DNA of 53,320 nt from contig DJYK01000021.1 in the NCBI GenBank assembly GCA_002450095.1, positions 1-53,320 on the forward strand. Reading direction: 5' to 3'. Below, piece by piece: positions 44,085 to 52,416 of the stretch (its first letter is position 1; each line of letters begins with the position of its first letter). The notes under the pieces are model-generated. The model was given only the letters and a program-made list of their open reading frames with translations. It made no database searches and was not told where the DNA came from. The stretch comes from Mageeibacillus sp. UBA6980 (GTDB lineage Bacteria; Bacillota; Clostridia; Saccharofermentanales; Saccharofermentanaceae). Position numbers and translations under genes: made by a program.

Positions 44085-45129
44085 GTTCCGGGAACCTCTT
44101 AAGATCAGTTATAAACATAGCATCGCCGAAAGAGAAGAATCTGTATCTTTCGCGCACTGCTTCATTATATGCATTGAGAATATTATCTTTACCCGCCATT
44201 GCCGAGACGAGCATTACAAGAGTCGACTCGGGAAGATGGAAATTGGTTATAAGAGCGTCAACGCATTTAAACTCGTATCCGGGATAGATGAATATCTGAG
44301 TCTCTCCCGAACAAGGCTTCATCTCGGGGTCGTTTGCCGCCACGGTCTCGAGAACCCTTGTGGACGTGGTTCCGACCGAGACTATCCTTCGTCCCTCGGC
44401 TCTTGCTGCCCTTAAGATGTCTGATGCCTTCTGATCGAATGTATATCTCTCGCTGTGCATCTCGTGCTGTTCGATATTATCCGACTTGACGGGGCGGAAT
44501 GTTCCGAGTCCGACATCAAGAGTAACTTCAGCTTTAATGACTCCCATATCCTCTATTTCTTTAAGCAGTTCTTCGGTAAAGTGAAGTCCTGCGGTAGGTG
44601 CGGCGGCAGAACCCGGGATCTTCGAATAGACAGTCTGATATCTTTCCTTGTCCATGAGCTGTTCATGGATATAGGGAGGAAGAGGCATTGTTCCTGCTTT
44701 GTCGAGAACCTCTTCCCAGATACCTTCATACTTAAATCTCATGATCCTGTTTCCGTCGGGAAGGACCGCTTCGCATTCTGCTTCAAGTTCTCCCGGAATG
44801 AAGGTTACAAGGCGTCCTTCGCGGACTTTCTTTCCGGGGCGGGCCAGAGTCTCCCAGCGGTCTTTGTCGAGTCTTTTAAGAAGCAGTATCTCGATCGCGG
44901 ATCCGGTGTCGGATCTTACACCCATAAGGCGCGCGGGTATTACTCTCGTATTATTTACGACAAGAACGTCTCCTTTGTTAAGGAATCTTTTTATGTCGTA
45001 GAAATGTCTGTGCAGTATCTGCCCGTCGTTTTTATCAAGGACCATGAGACGCGAGGAAGATCTCACATCCAGAGGATGCTGAGCGATCAGTTCTTCGGGA
45101 AGCTCATAGTAAAAGTCAGAAGTTTTCAT
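44077..45129 (-). CDS. queA: S-adenosylmethionine:tRNA ribosyltransferase-isomerase
   Basis: Builds the cyclopentane ring of epoxyqueuosine on tRNA from the ribose of S-adenosylmethionine, the step after Tgt. The 350 residues match the family throughout: DFYYELPEELIAQHPLDVRS at the start, NNTRVIPARLMG, SAAAPTAGLHFTEELL and TTSTRVLE. GAAAGGCG precedes the ATG and a TATAAT box lies at 45168-45173 (minus strand). No preQ1 riboswitch is visible in the leader. queA and tgt form a two-gene operon. Confidence 0.97.
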   Translation of the reverse strand: MKTSDFYYELPEELIAQHPLDVRSSSRLMVLDKNDGQILHRHFYDIKRFLNKGDVLVVNNTRVIPARLMGVRSDTGSAIEILLLKRLDKDRWETLARPGKKVREGRLVTFIPGELEAECEAVLPDGNRIMRFKYEGIWEEVLDKAGTMPLPPYIHEQLMDKERYQTVYSKIPGSAAAPTAGLHFTEELLKEIEDMGVIKAEVTLDVGLGTFRPVKSDNIEQHEMHSERYTFDQKASDILRAARAEGRRIVSVGTTSTRVLETVAANDPEMKPCSGETQIFIYPGYEFKCVDALITNFHLPESTLVMLVSAMAGKDNILNAYNEAVRERYRFFSFGDAMFITDLKRFPEHE

Positions 45130-45167
45130 TGTTCGCCTTTCGGTTGCGTTATTGTCAATACGCTACG

Positions 45168-45173
45168 ATTATA
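45168..45173 (-). promoter_or_regulatory. -10 box of queA-tgt
   Basis: TATAAT on the minus strand, 38 bases before the queA ATG; no convincing -35 box. Confidence 0.5.
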
Positions 45174-45311
45174 CAAGAAGTAAAATAATTTGGTACTCGT
45201 TCGGTTAAACATTATTTACAAAATAAACACAGAAAAATACATATATTAAGTCCAAAATAGTAATATATTTATGATAATCAACCTAGTGAATCATCAGGAG
45301 GGGAATAACTT

Positions 45312-46145
45312 ATGAGATATTCTATCGGTTTGAAGAAGAGTACTGCTGTTATGCTCATCATTGCCGTCATCGCTTTGGCATTGCCCTTTACGGCGATGAA
45401 TTCAAAAGCCGCTACGGGAGTAAGCGATCAGCAGGTTGCCAATCTTTGTAATTATTATGATGCTGCAACGGCGTTTCTGACTTTGTACGGTGACGATATC
45501 CCGCAGGATGTATATGTATCTCTCGATACTGCACGTTCACGTGCATATCCCGTATTCGAGAACGGAACGGATTACGACTTCGGTATTGCCATTTCGGATC
45601 TTAGGATCGCGCTTTCCGTTGCCGAGGCTGCTTTGATGGGTAATCCCGCACTTGCGAACGGTGCTCCCGGCCCCGTTATGGGAACTTTCGAAGGTATTTC
45701 CGCTGGTCTCGGAGGCGTCTCGTATAATTCTGCCGTAAGAGTAGCCGCTACATATTCATCATGCCGTAACCTTCCCATCTCCATGGTCAAGACGAGGATC
45801 ATCGGTGAGTTCGTCGAGAGGATCTATCAGAATGTTCTCGGCAGATCTGCGGATGCCGAGGGTATGACTTATTGGGTAAACGGTATCGAGAGCGGAAGGT
45901 TTACTCCCAATGATGTAGTTCTTAACTTCGTTAATTCACAGGAGTTCGTTTCCAAGAATGTTGACAATGCTCAGTATGTAACCGATCTTTACCGTGCTTT
46001 CTTTGACAGAGAGCCCGATACGGCCGGACTTAACAACTGGGTGAATGCGCTTAATAACGGTGCTTCAAGACAGGATGTGGCAAGAGCATTTACGGGTACG
46101 CAGGAGTGGAGCAACGTTTGCAGCTTCTATGGTCTCGATGCTTGA
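45312..46145 (+). CDS. secreted DUF4214-domain protein
   Basis: A 277-residue exported protein. The N-terminus is a signal peptide (basic start, hydrophobic core near 12-30, likely cut after SKAA near residue 35). A helical region follows. The last 110 residues hold two DUF4214 units: FVERIYQNVLGRSADAEGMTYWVNGIESG and YVTDLYRAFFDREPDTAGLNNWVNAL. This domain is found in cell-surface and S-layer-like proteins, often several per genome in clostridia; its ligand is not known. A strong AGGAGGGG precedes the ATG. It stands alone with a terminator after it. The 180-base AT-rich space upstream shows no clear promoter. Confidence 0.88.
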   Translation: MRYSIGLKKSTAVMLIIAVIALALPFTAMNSKAATGVSDQQVANLCNYYDAATAFLTLYGDDIPQDVYVSLDTARSRAYPVFENGTDYDFGIAISDLRIALSVAEAALMGNPALANGAPGPVMGTFEGISAGLGGVSYNSAVRVAATYSSCRNLPISMVKTRIIGEFVERIYQNVLGRSADAEGMTYWVNGIESGRFTPNDVVLNFVNSQEFVSKNVDNAQYVTDLYRAFFDREPDTAGLNNWVNALNNGASRQDVARAFTGTQEWSNVCSFYGLDA

Positions 46146-46172
46146 TACACCGCTGATTCGTTGTTAGGGAAG

Positions 46173-46200
46173 ATGCCGCTTTGAATAAGCGGCATTTTTC
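46173..46200 (+). terminator. terminator after DUF4214 gene
   Basis: ATGCCGCTT (46173-46181) pairs perfectly with AAGCGGCAT (46187-46195) over a five-base loop, then T residues to 46199. Confidence 0.88.
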
Positions 46201-46216
46201 TTCGGATAAAATTTGC

Positions 46217-46222
46217 TATAAT
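46217..46222 (+). promoter_or_regulatory. -10 box of the cytidylate-kinase-like gene
   Basis: A perfect TATAAT 28 bases before the TTG start, with GGAGG at 46239-46243 between. The -35 region falls in the T run of the previous terminator. Confidence 0.5.
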
Positions 46223-46250
46223 GAATTGAATTCTTTTTGGAGGTTTTGAT

Positions 46251-46823
46251 TTGGAAGATTACGTGATCACAATATCGAGAACTTTCGGAAGCGGCGGTAA
46301 ACGCATTGCCAAGCATCTCGCCGATAAACTCGGAATAAGATACTATAACAAAGGTATCAAGAGCGTCAGATCCGGTAATGTCAGTATCAAGGATCTGTTA
46401 AGTGAAGGAGCGGGCGATACTATTGAACCGGAGTCAGCCTTCACTTATGACAAGGAACTGTTTGATAAGCAGGCAAGGGTCATTAATCTTCTCGCTGACG
46501 GCGAGTCATGTATCATCGTCGGAAGATGCGCTGATTATGTCTTATCCGGACGTAAGAATGTGTTCAGCTTCTTTATAGATGCCCCTAAGGATTACAGGAT
46601 CAGGAATATAGCCAAGAGGATGAACGTCAGTGAAGATATGGCTGCGATATATGAGGCTTCTTCCGACAAATACAGGAAGGAATTCTACGAGGCTTACACG
46701 GGACGTATATTCGGTGATCCGGAGAACTATGATATGTGCTTCGATGCGAAGGAGATGGATCCGGAGCAGATCGAAGAAGCAATACTTGATTACGTGATCA
46801 ACAAACTCGATACGGAGGAATAA
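46251..46823 (+). CDS. cytidylate kinase-like family protein
   Basis: A P-loop kinase of the cytidylate-kinase-like group (short Cmk relatives common in clostridia). The 190-residue protein starts with TTG (GGAGG eight bases upstream). Residues 6-20 hold the phosphate loop ISRTFGSGGKRIAKH, then a segment RVINLLADGESCIIVGRCADYVL that is diagnostic, and the lid segment with RNIAKRMNVS. Substrate is unknown; true CMP kinase is a separate, longer protein. Flavodoxin follows after seven bases, so they are cotranscribed. Confidence 0.88.
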   Translation: MEDYVITISRTFGSGGKRIAKHLADKLGIRYYNKGIKSVRSGNVSIKDLLSEGAGDTIEPESAFTYDKELFDKQARVINLLADGESCIIVGRCADYVLSGRKNVFSFFIDAPKDYRIRNIAKRMNVSEDMAAIYEASSDKYRKEFYEAYTGRIFGDPENYDMCFDAKEMDPEQIEEAILDYVINKLDTEE

Positions 46824-46830
46824 CGATAAG

Positions 46831-47343
46831 ATGGGAAAGACACTTATAGCTTACTTTTCGAAGGCGGGAGAGAATAACGTCAACGGCGATATAGTTAAGC
46901 TTGATAAAGGCAATACCGAGATAGCCGCCGAGTATATCAAGGAGTTCATCGAGGACGCCGATATGTTTAAGATCGAGCCCGTTGAGCCTATGCCGGAGAC
47001 ATATGAGGACTGTTTCGCGAAGGCCAAGGTGGACCAGAGTGCGAATATGAGACCGGAGATCAGGAATTGTCCCGAGTCTATAGATTCTTACGATACGATC
47101 TATCTCGGCGGACCGAATTATATCGAGACATACCCGATGGCAGTCTTTACTTTCCTTGAGAAGTTTGACTGGACCGGGAAGACGATCAAGCCTTTCATCA
47201 CTCACGAAGGTTCGTCGTTCGGTCGCGCTATCGAAGACATAACCGAGATATGTAAAGGTGCGACTATCAAAGAAGGACTCTCTATACACGGTGCGGATGT
47301 AAGAGGTTTTAAGATCTATATCAAGCGCTGGATCAGAACCTGA
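46831..47343 (+). CDS. flavodoxin
   Basis: A 170-residue FMN-binding electron carrier or flavodoxin-like reductase. The phosphate-binding loop is IAYFSKAGENNVNG (residues 5-18; long-loop variant), followed by YDTIYLGGPNYIETYPMAV for the flavin ring and FITHEGSSFGRAIEDI. Similar proteins occur as general electron donors in anaerobes. GGAGGAATAACG precedes the ATG. Confidence 0.9.
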   Translation: MGKTLIAYFSKAGENNVNGDIVKLDKGNTEIAAEYIKEFIEDADMFKIEPVEPMPETYEDCFAKAKVDQSANMRPEIRNCPESIDSYDTIYLGGPNYIETYPMAVFTFLEKFDWTGKTIKPFITHEGSSFGRAIEDITEICKGATIKEGLSIHGADVRGFKIYIKRWIRT

Positions 47344-47376
47344 CTGCCCCAATATTCACAAAGACTTTGAATTTAT

Positions 47377-47429
47377 AAGCGGATTTATCCTTTAAAATGT
47401 TAACAGACATTTTATAAGGAGATCCGCTT
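47377..47429 (+). promoter_or_regulatory. long hairpin covering the GH3 ribosome binding site
   Basis: A near-continuous 21-pair interrupted palindrome ends exactly at the base before the GH3 ATG. AAGCGGAT (47377-47384) pairs with ATCCGCTT (47422-47429), TCCTT (47388-47392) with AAGGA (47416-47420, the ribosome binding site), and TAAAATGT (47393-47400) with ACATTTTA (47407-47414), leaving a six-base loop. In an mRNA begun upstream it would hide the ribosome binding site. It could also be a DNA operator; TAAAAT (47393-47398) inside could be a -10 box. Confidence 0.6.
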
Positions 47430-49973
47430 ATGTTATATCACGCACGTACGACTGATAAGATAATGGATTCGGAGACAGCACACAGCAACCGTGTAAGGGC
47501 ACTTGCAGGCGAATGTGCAGTCGTTTTGAAAAATGACGGTACTCTTCCCATCGAGGATCCGGGGAAGATCGCATTGTTCGGAAACGGAGCCAGACATACC
47601 GTTAAGGGCGGAACCGGAAGCGGGGATGTCAATTCGAGATTTGTCGTAAATATTGAGCAGGGACTTAAGGAAGAGGGATTCGAGATAACGACCGGCGACT
47701 GGCTTGACAGATTCGATAAGTCATATGACGATCATATTAAGTCGTATATGGACAAGGTCAACAGGCTCGCTTCGGAGAAGAACCTTCCTCCCGCAGTGAT
47801 AATGTTTGATGTCGTTCCCGGCGTGGCTCCGATCCCCGAAGTAACGCCATCTGATATCAATGGAACGGATACGGCGATCTATGTCCTCTCGAGAGACTCG
47901 GGCGAAGGCGGAGACAGACGCGCAACCAAAGGGGATTTCTATCTTAAAGATGATGAGATAGGGGCTATGAACTTCATCACTTCGAATTTTAAGAAGAGCG
48001 TCCTCGTGCTCAACACCGGCGGGATTGTTTCCCTTAAGGAGGTTAAAGACGGTTTTTCTTCCATTATCCTGATAAGCCAGCTGGGTAATCTTACCGGGCG
48101 CATTGCTTCTGATGTTATTACCGGCATATCGGATCCTTCCGGCCGACTGACCGATTCATGGTGCTTTGATTACGATAAATATCCGAATCAGGAGAACTTC
48201 AGTATCAATAACGGTAATACCGATGATGAGTATTATACGGAAGGCCAGTATGTGGGTTACAGATACTTCGATTCTTTCGGCGTAAGACCTGATTATCCGT
48301 TCGGTTACGGATTGGGCTATACGACATTTGATATCTCGGTTACGGATGTAATCGTAAGAAGCCTCGATGTCGATGTATGCGTTGATATTAAGAATACAGG
48401 CAAGAGAGAAGGTAAGGGCGTAGTACAGTTCTATATATCCTCTCCGCACGAAGTTCTTGATAAGCCTTATAAGGAACTTGTCGCTTTCGCCAAGTCGGAT
48501 GCGCTTCTTCCTTCATCGAAGCAGTCGATTAAAGTATCTTTCTCTCTTGCTCAGGTTGCCTCGTATTGCGATAAGTGTGAATCCAAGGTCCTCGAACCCG
48601 GCGAATATATCCTTCTTGTCGGAGACGATTCCGAGAAGGTCAAGGCAGCGGCCAAGTTTGTTATCGGTGAGAGTATAAAAACTGAGAGATTAAGAAATGT
48701 ATTCGGTGATGGCGGCGTGACCGGAGAGTTTACAAATCCGGGCCTTTGTGCCGCGACAGATGCATCAGGTGTTAAGGAATTTGTTATCGATGCATCTTCT
48801 GTTAAGACGACAGAAGCAAAGTATATCGATGACAGGGTAGAACTCATTGATAACAGACCGTCGGAAAAGATCAGATTCGAAGACGTTTTGGAAGGAAGAG
48901 CAACACCTGACGAGCTTGCCTCACAGCTTACCGTAGAGCAGATGGCGATCCTGTGCGTAGGCGATTACAGTTCCGATATGGTCCAGACGGCTAATGTAGT
49001 CGGATCCGCATCCATGAAGGTTCCGGGCGCTGCCGCAGAGACCGTATCAAGCCTTGTCGAGGACAGAGGTATACCTTCCATGGTCCTTGCCGACGGTCCG
49101 GCAGGTTTAAGACTTCAGCCTCATTTTAAGACCGATAAGGACGGGACCAAGCTTCCGGGAGGAGAGGTGTTCGGATTATCTTTTAATCCGTTCCCTGATG
49201 ATATTCCCGAAGATGCTGTCGACTATTATCAATACTGCACGGCTATTCCGATCGCGACTGCGCTGGCGCAGAGCTTTAACCTTGACCTGATCCGTGAGAT
49301 GGGAATTGTTGTCGGTGAGGAGATGAAGGAGTATTTTGTTCATTTCTGGCTCGCTCCCGGAATGAATATCCACCGAAATCCCCTGTGCGGAAGAAACTTC
49401 GAGTATTATTCGGAGGATCCTTTTATCTCCAGCAAGTGTGCTGCGGCAATGACACGGGGTGTACAATCGTTGGGCGGTCAGGGGACCACGATAAAACATT
49501 TCTGCTGCAATAACCAGGAAGTAAACAGGATGTTCTCCAATTCTCATGTTTCGGAGCGGACTGTCCGTAACCTTTACTTAAGGGGATTCGAGATCGCAGT
49601 TAAAGAATCACAGCCATATTCCGTTATGTCGTCGTACAATCTTTTGAACGGAACTCATACCGCGAATCATATCGGACTTTGCAGACATGTCCTTCGTGAC
49701 GAGTGGGGATTTGAAGGCGTCGTGATGACAGACTGGTATACATCTCAGGAGAATGATTTCGGAGACTATTTGCAAGCAAAATATCCGATCTCATCGAGTG
49801 TTGAATGTATCAGGAGCGGAAATGATTGGCAGATGCCCGGTTGCAAAAAGAATGTAACTGATATAATTGATGCGGTAGGAAACGGAACTTTGCCCAGAGC
49901 GGATCTGCAGTTCTGTGCTGCTAATATAATCAGGATGGCGGTTAAGTGTTTTACTGATGGAAGAACTGTTTGA
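47430..49973 (+). CDS. glycoside hydrolase family 3 protein with permuted domain order
   Basis: A beta-glucosidase-like enzyme of 847 residues without a signal peptide, so it acts on imported oligosaccharides. The domain order is reversed: the alpha/beta sandwich comes first (about 25-240), then a fibronectin-III-like domain (RPDYPFGYGLGYTTFD onward), and the TIM barrel last (about 500-835). The barrel has LADGPAGLR, GRNFEYYSEDPF, the substrate-binding KHFCCNNQEVNR and the nucleophile Asp768 in VVMTDWY. The same order is known from Butyrivibrio and Ruminococcus albus beta-glucosidases. Exact sugar unknown. The last 17 bases overlap the next gene. Confidence 0.9.
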   Translation: MLYHARTTDKIMDSETAHSNRVRALAGECAVVLKNDGTLPIEDPGKIALFGNGARHTVKGGTGSGDVNSRFVVNIEQGLKEEGFEITTGDWLDRFDKSYDDHIKSYMDKVNRLASEKNLPPAVIMFDVVPGVAPIPEVTPSDINGTDTAIYVLSRDSGEGGDRRATKGDFYLKDDEIGAMNFITSNFKKSVLVLNTGGIVSLKEVKDGFSSIILISQLGNLTGRIASDVITGISDPSGRLTDSWCFDYDKYPNQENFSINNGNTDDEYYTEGQYVGYRYFDSFGVRPDYPFGYGLGYTTFDISVTDVIVRSLDVDVCVDIKNTGKREGKGVVQFYISSPHEVLDKPYKELVAFAKSDALLPSSKQSIKVSFSLAQVASYCDKCESKVLEPGEYILLVGDDSEKVKAAAKFVIGESIKTERLRNVFGDGGVTGEFTNPGLCAATDASGVKEFVIDASSVKTTEAKYIDDRVELIDNRPSEKIRFEDVLEGRATPDELASQLTVEQMAILCVGDYSSDMVQTANVVGSASMKVPGAAAETVSSLVEDRGIPSMVLADGPAGLRLQPHFKTDKDGTKLPGGEVFGLSFNPFPDDIPEDAVDYYQYCTAIPIATALAQSFNLDLIREMGIVVGEEMKEYFVHFWLAPGMNIHRNPLCGRNFEYYSEDPFISSKCAAAMTRGVQSLGGQGTTIKHFCCNNQEVNRMFSNSHVSERTVRNLYLRGFEIAVKESQPYSVMSSYNLLNGTHTANHIGLCRHVLRDEWGFEGVVMTDWYTSQENDFGDYLQAKYPISSSVECIRSGNDWQMPGCKKNVTDIIDAVGNGTLPRADLQFCAANIIRMAVKCFTDGRTV

Positions 49974-51324
49974 TTCAAAAGCTTTTAGATTAAGATATGA
50001 CGAGAAAACGAACGCCTGTGTGTTTACCCTGAAAGAATACGGTGACAGGGACGACTTCAGGACTCCGATGATGCATGCGGTGCAGATAATAAAGAAGCAT
50101 GATTCGAAGCATCTCATCATTGAAGATGCGTGCGAGAATGCCGGTAATATCAGCGATGTCGATCTTAAGTGGATAAAGAAGATAATCATACCGAAGCTGA
50201 AGGCAACTTCTTGTGAACACATTTATTTTGTCGTTGACGAGAAGTATGCGGGCTCTGATTGTGATGATCTTCCGTATTCGCTTTTTAAAGGAAAGTTTAA
50301 AACTGATAAAGTCGTAAGCGAGAAGTTTGCTCTTCTTATGATCGAGAAGGGAACCGAAGAGGATGTTTCAGAAGAAGTTGTTTCCATGACCAAAGCTCAG
50401 GCGCTGGAGTATATGGGGCTTCCGGAAAATGCGAATGATTTTGCGATCGACGAGAAGTTCTGGGTTCTTTCCAAACAGATAAGAGGAGACAATACTCCCG
50501 AGGGCAAAAAGAAGATCGCGGAATTGTCTGCCGCATATGACATCGCGACGGGAAGACGCGATGAGAGAAAGGAAAAGGAAGAGTTAAGACAGAAGGAACG
50601 TAAATTCCTGAATAAGACAGCGGAAGAATGGCGAACGTATTTTTCTTATACCTGGTACAAATATCTTATCGGCTTGTTGCTTTTGGTCTTGCTCGGAAAT
50701 CTCATCCATACGATAGTTACACGCCCGGGATACGACTGCGGTGTTCTTGCGATCGGACATTTTGAGAACGATTCCGATTATGTCGAGAAATTTCTGACGT
50801 CCAGACTGGGATTTAAAAACCCGTTGGTAAGTACAGTCGATATCGTTATTCCGAACGATCAGGGACAGTCGCAGCAGGCTTACGCCGACCAGACGGTCGC
50901 TTCGCTTATGCTGTCCAATCCTAACGTTCTTGTTTTTGATGAAGTTACTATCCCGTATTACTATTCATATCTTACGGATCTGACGAGCCTTTATTCGTAT
51001 CTTAAGGATAATCTGACGGATGAGCAGTTTGCATTGATACATCCGGTCTATTTAAGCGAACGTGAAGCGATGGAGATAATGATCGAGTATGAGAATGAGT
51101 ACGGTTCGGAATACGGTATGGTAGATGAGGATCTGTCCGAGTACAGTGCCGGTTCCGTTATGATAGGGATATCCGTAACCGATGAGGATGCCGTCTCGGC
51201 GCTGGGATTTGAGAATCTGTGGCCTGAGACAGATACATCACTGATATTCGCGATCAATTCACAGACAACGGATTATACGGATGCCGAGATGATCATTGCT
51301 CAGCTTCTCAGCTCAGTCCTGTGA
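49957..51324 (+). CDS. membrane protein with STAS-like, J-like and outer domains, unknown
   Basis: A 455-residue protein I cannot assign to a family. Residues 1-130 look like a SpoIIAA/STAS-type fold (HLIIEDACENAG, then WIKKIIIPKLKATSCEHIYFVV). Residues 147-200 follow the pattern of a DnaJ J domain (QALEYMGLPENANDFAIDEK ... IAELSAAYDIATG), but the HPD tripeptide is missing, so it should not stimulate Hsp70. A basic helix and one membrane helix (235-253) lead to an outer domain of 200 residues rich in acidic and aromatic residues. It overlaps the GH3 gene by 17 bases. No clear ribosome binding site is seen, so translation is probably coupled. Confidence 0.7.
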   Translation: MEELFDSKAFRLRYDEKTNACVFTLKEYGDRDDFRTPMMHAVQIIKKHDSKHLIIEDACENAGNISDVDLKWIKKIIIPKLKATSCEHIYFVVDEKYAGSDCDDLPYSLFKGKFKTDKVVSEKFALLMIEKGTEEDVSEEVVSMTKAQALEYMGLPENANDFAIDEKFWVLSKQIRGDNTPEGKKKIAELSAAYDIATGRRDERKEKEELRQKERKFLNKTAEEWRTYFSYTWYKYLIGLLLLVLLGNLIHTIVTRPGYDCGVLAIGHFENDSDYVEKFLTSRLGFKNPLVSTVDIVIPNDQGQSQQAYADQTVASLMLSNPNVLVFDEVTIPYYYSYLTDLTSLYSYLKDNLTDEQFALIHPVYLSEREAMEIMIEYENEYGSEYGMVDEDLSEYSAGSVMIGISVTDEDAVSALGFENLWPETDTSLIFAINSQTTDYTDAEMIIAQLLSSVL

Positions 51325-52036
51325 TTTTAAGAAGATAGTCTGTCTGTTCCGAAGTAAGTTCTTCAAGCTGCCCTTCCACGCTGTCTTCGTTGAGACTGAG
51401 TTCGCCTATGGAGATCCTCCTCAATCCGATTACAGGGCGTCCCCATTTGGCAAATATCCGTCTTACTTCATGCGTCTTTCCTTCCGTAAGTGTCAAAAGC
51501 GCGGTGTTGCCGTCCGTGATCTCGAGTATTGAAGGCTTAAGTTTTACGGGAGTGTCCATATCCGTGAGGACTATCCCGCGGGAGGCTTCGTCGACATTCT
51601 CCTTAGTAAGTTCCGGTCCCTCGAAAGTAACTTTGTAGGTCTTCGGAATGTTGTACGAAGGGGACGTAAGCCTGTGCGAGAGTTCTCCGTCATTCGTAAG
51701 TATAAGTAATCCCGTCGTATGGTAATCGAGACGTCCTACCGGCGATATCTTCCTGTTTTTAAGATTCGAAGGCAGGAACTGACCTACATGAGCGAGCCTT
51801 TTATCCTCCATGGCAGTAAGTACGTTATCCGGTTTATCGAGCAGAAGATAGATCTTTTCCTTGATATCCGCTTCGCTTCCGTCAACCGTAACTGACTTTA
51901 TATCATCGTCTTTAATGTGGAATCCCGGGTCTTTTATCGTTTTTCCGGAGACCTGAACTCTGCCCTTCGCGATAAGGGTTTTAACTTCCGTTCTTGTTCC
52001 GTAGCCTGAAGATGCCAAAGCTTTATCGAGTCTCAT
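51308..52036 (-). CDS. RsuA/RluB-family pseudouridine synthase
   Basis: Turns a uridine of ribosomal RNA into pseudouridine. Read from the ATG at 52036 (MRLDKALASSGYGTRTEV) it has 242 residues: an S4 RNA-binding domain (1-60), then the catalytic domain with LLLDKPDNVLTAM, the motif SPVGRLDYHTTGLLILTNDG with the catalytic Asp, and HEVRRIFAKWGRPVIGLRRI. An ATG at 52054 is in frame but lies in the promoter, and one at 52141 runs into the divergent gene. There is no ribosome binding site, and TATAAT (minus strand 52048-52043) stands six bases before the ATG, so the mRNA may be leaderless. Small-subunit (RsuA) or large-subunit (RluB) target is not decided. Confidence 0.92.
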   Translation of the reverse strand: MRLDKALASSGYGTRTEVKTLIAKGRVQVSGKTIKDPGFHIKDDDIKSVTVDGSEADIKEKIYLLLDKPDNVLTAMEDKRLAHVGQFLPSNLKNRKISPVGRLDYHTTGLLILTNDGELSHRLTSPSYNIPKTYKVTFEGPELTKENVDEASRGIVLTDMDTPVKLKPSILEITDGNTALLTLTEGKTHEVRRIFAKWGRPVIGLRRISIGELSLNEDSVEGQLEELTSEQTDYLLKITGLS

Positions 52037-52042
52037 GATGAG

Positions 52043-52064
52043 ATTATAACTCATAGTGTATAAT
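52043..52064. promoter_or_regulatory. divergent -10 boxes of the rsuA-like and Smr genes
   Basis: TATAAT on the minus strand (52048-52043) and on the plus strand (52059-52064) lie ten bases apart and point outward. Each ends exactly six bases before a start codon (52036 and 52071). No good -35 boxes are present, and each -35 region would fall inside the other gene's start region. Confidence 0.5.
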
Positions 52065-52070
52065 TCTTTT

Positions 52071-52409
52071 ATGCAGATAATTAATCTTGAGAACGGAATG
52101 CCTAATACTGTCGATGCGATGAATACGTTAAATAACCGCATCTATGCCGTCAGGGCTTCAGGAGCGCGTTTTGTTAAGATAATCCACGGCTACGGATCTA
52201 CCGGCAGGGGCGGCGCCATACGCAAGGCATGCCGGCAGAAACTTCTTGAATACAGAAGAAAGCATATTATCAAGGATCTGTGTGCAGGAGAGAAACTCGG
52301 ACCTTTTGAAGAGGAAGGAAGACAGTTTGCCGCACGTTATCCTGAAATTAGAAGTGACATCGACTGGGGAAGACATAATGACGGAATAACGATAGTCGTT
52401 TTCAAATGA
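52071..52409 (+). CDS. Smr-domain protein
   Basis: A small 112-residue protein made of one Smr (MutS2 C-terminal-like) domain, which in relatives nicks DNA or cleaves RNA. The diagnostic loop is KIIHGYGSTGRGGAIRKA (canonical HGxGxGxLR; here GGAIR), preceded by the DAMNTLNNRIYAV helix. I start at ATG 52071 (MQIINLENG). A GTG at 52056 would overlap the -10 box. There is no ribosome binding site, and the ATG is at the expected transcription start. Its stop lies in the ribosome binding site of the uracil-DNA glycosylase gene. Confidence 0.82.
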   Translation: MQIINLENGMPNTVDAMNTLNNRIYAVRASGARFVKIIHGYGSTGRGGAIRKACRQKLLEYRRKHIIKDLCAGEKLGPFEEEGRQFAARYPEIRSDIDWGRHNDGITIVVFK

Positions 52410-52416
52410 GGTGTAT

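Noticed and set aside
45130..45311. preQ1 riboswitch before queA
   Set aside because: No pseudoknot-type preQ1-I core (AGAGGTTCTAGC-like) is found on the minus strand.
46251..47343. Toxin-antitoxin pair
   Set aside because: Short cotranscribed genes, but motifs identify a cytidylate-kinase-like P-loop protein and a flavodoxin.
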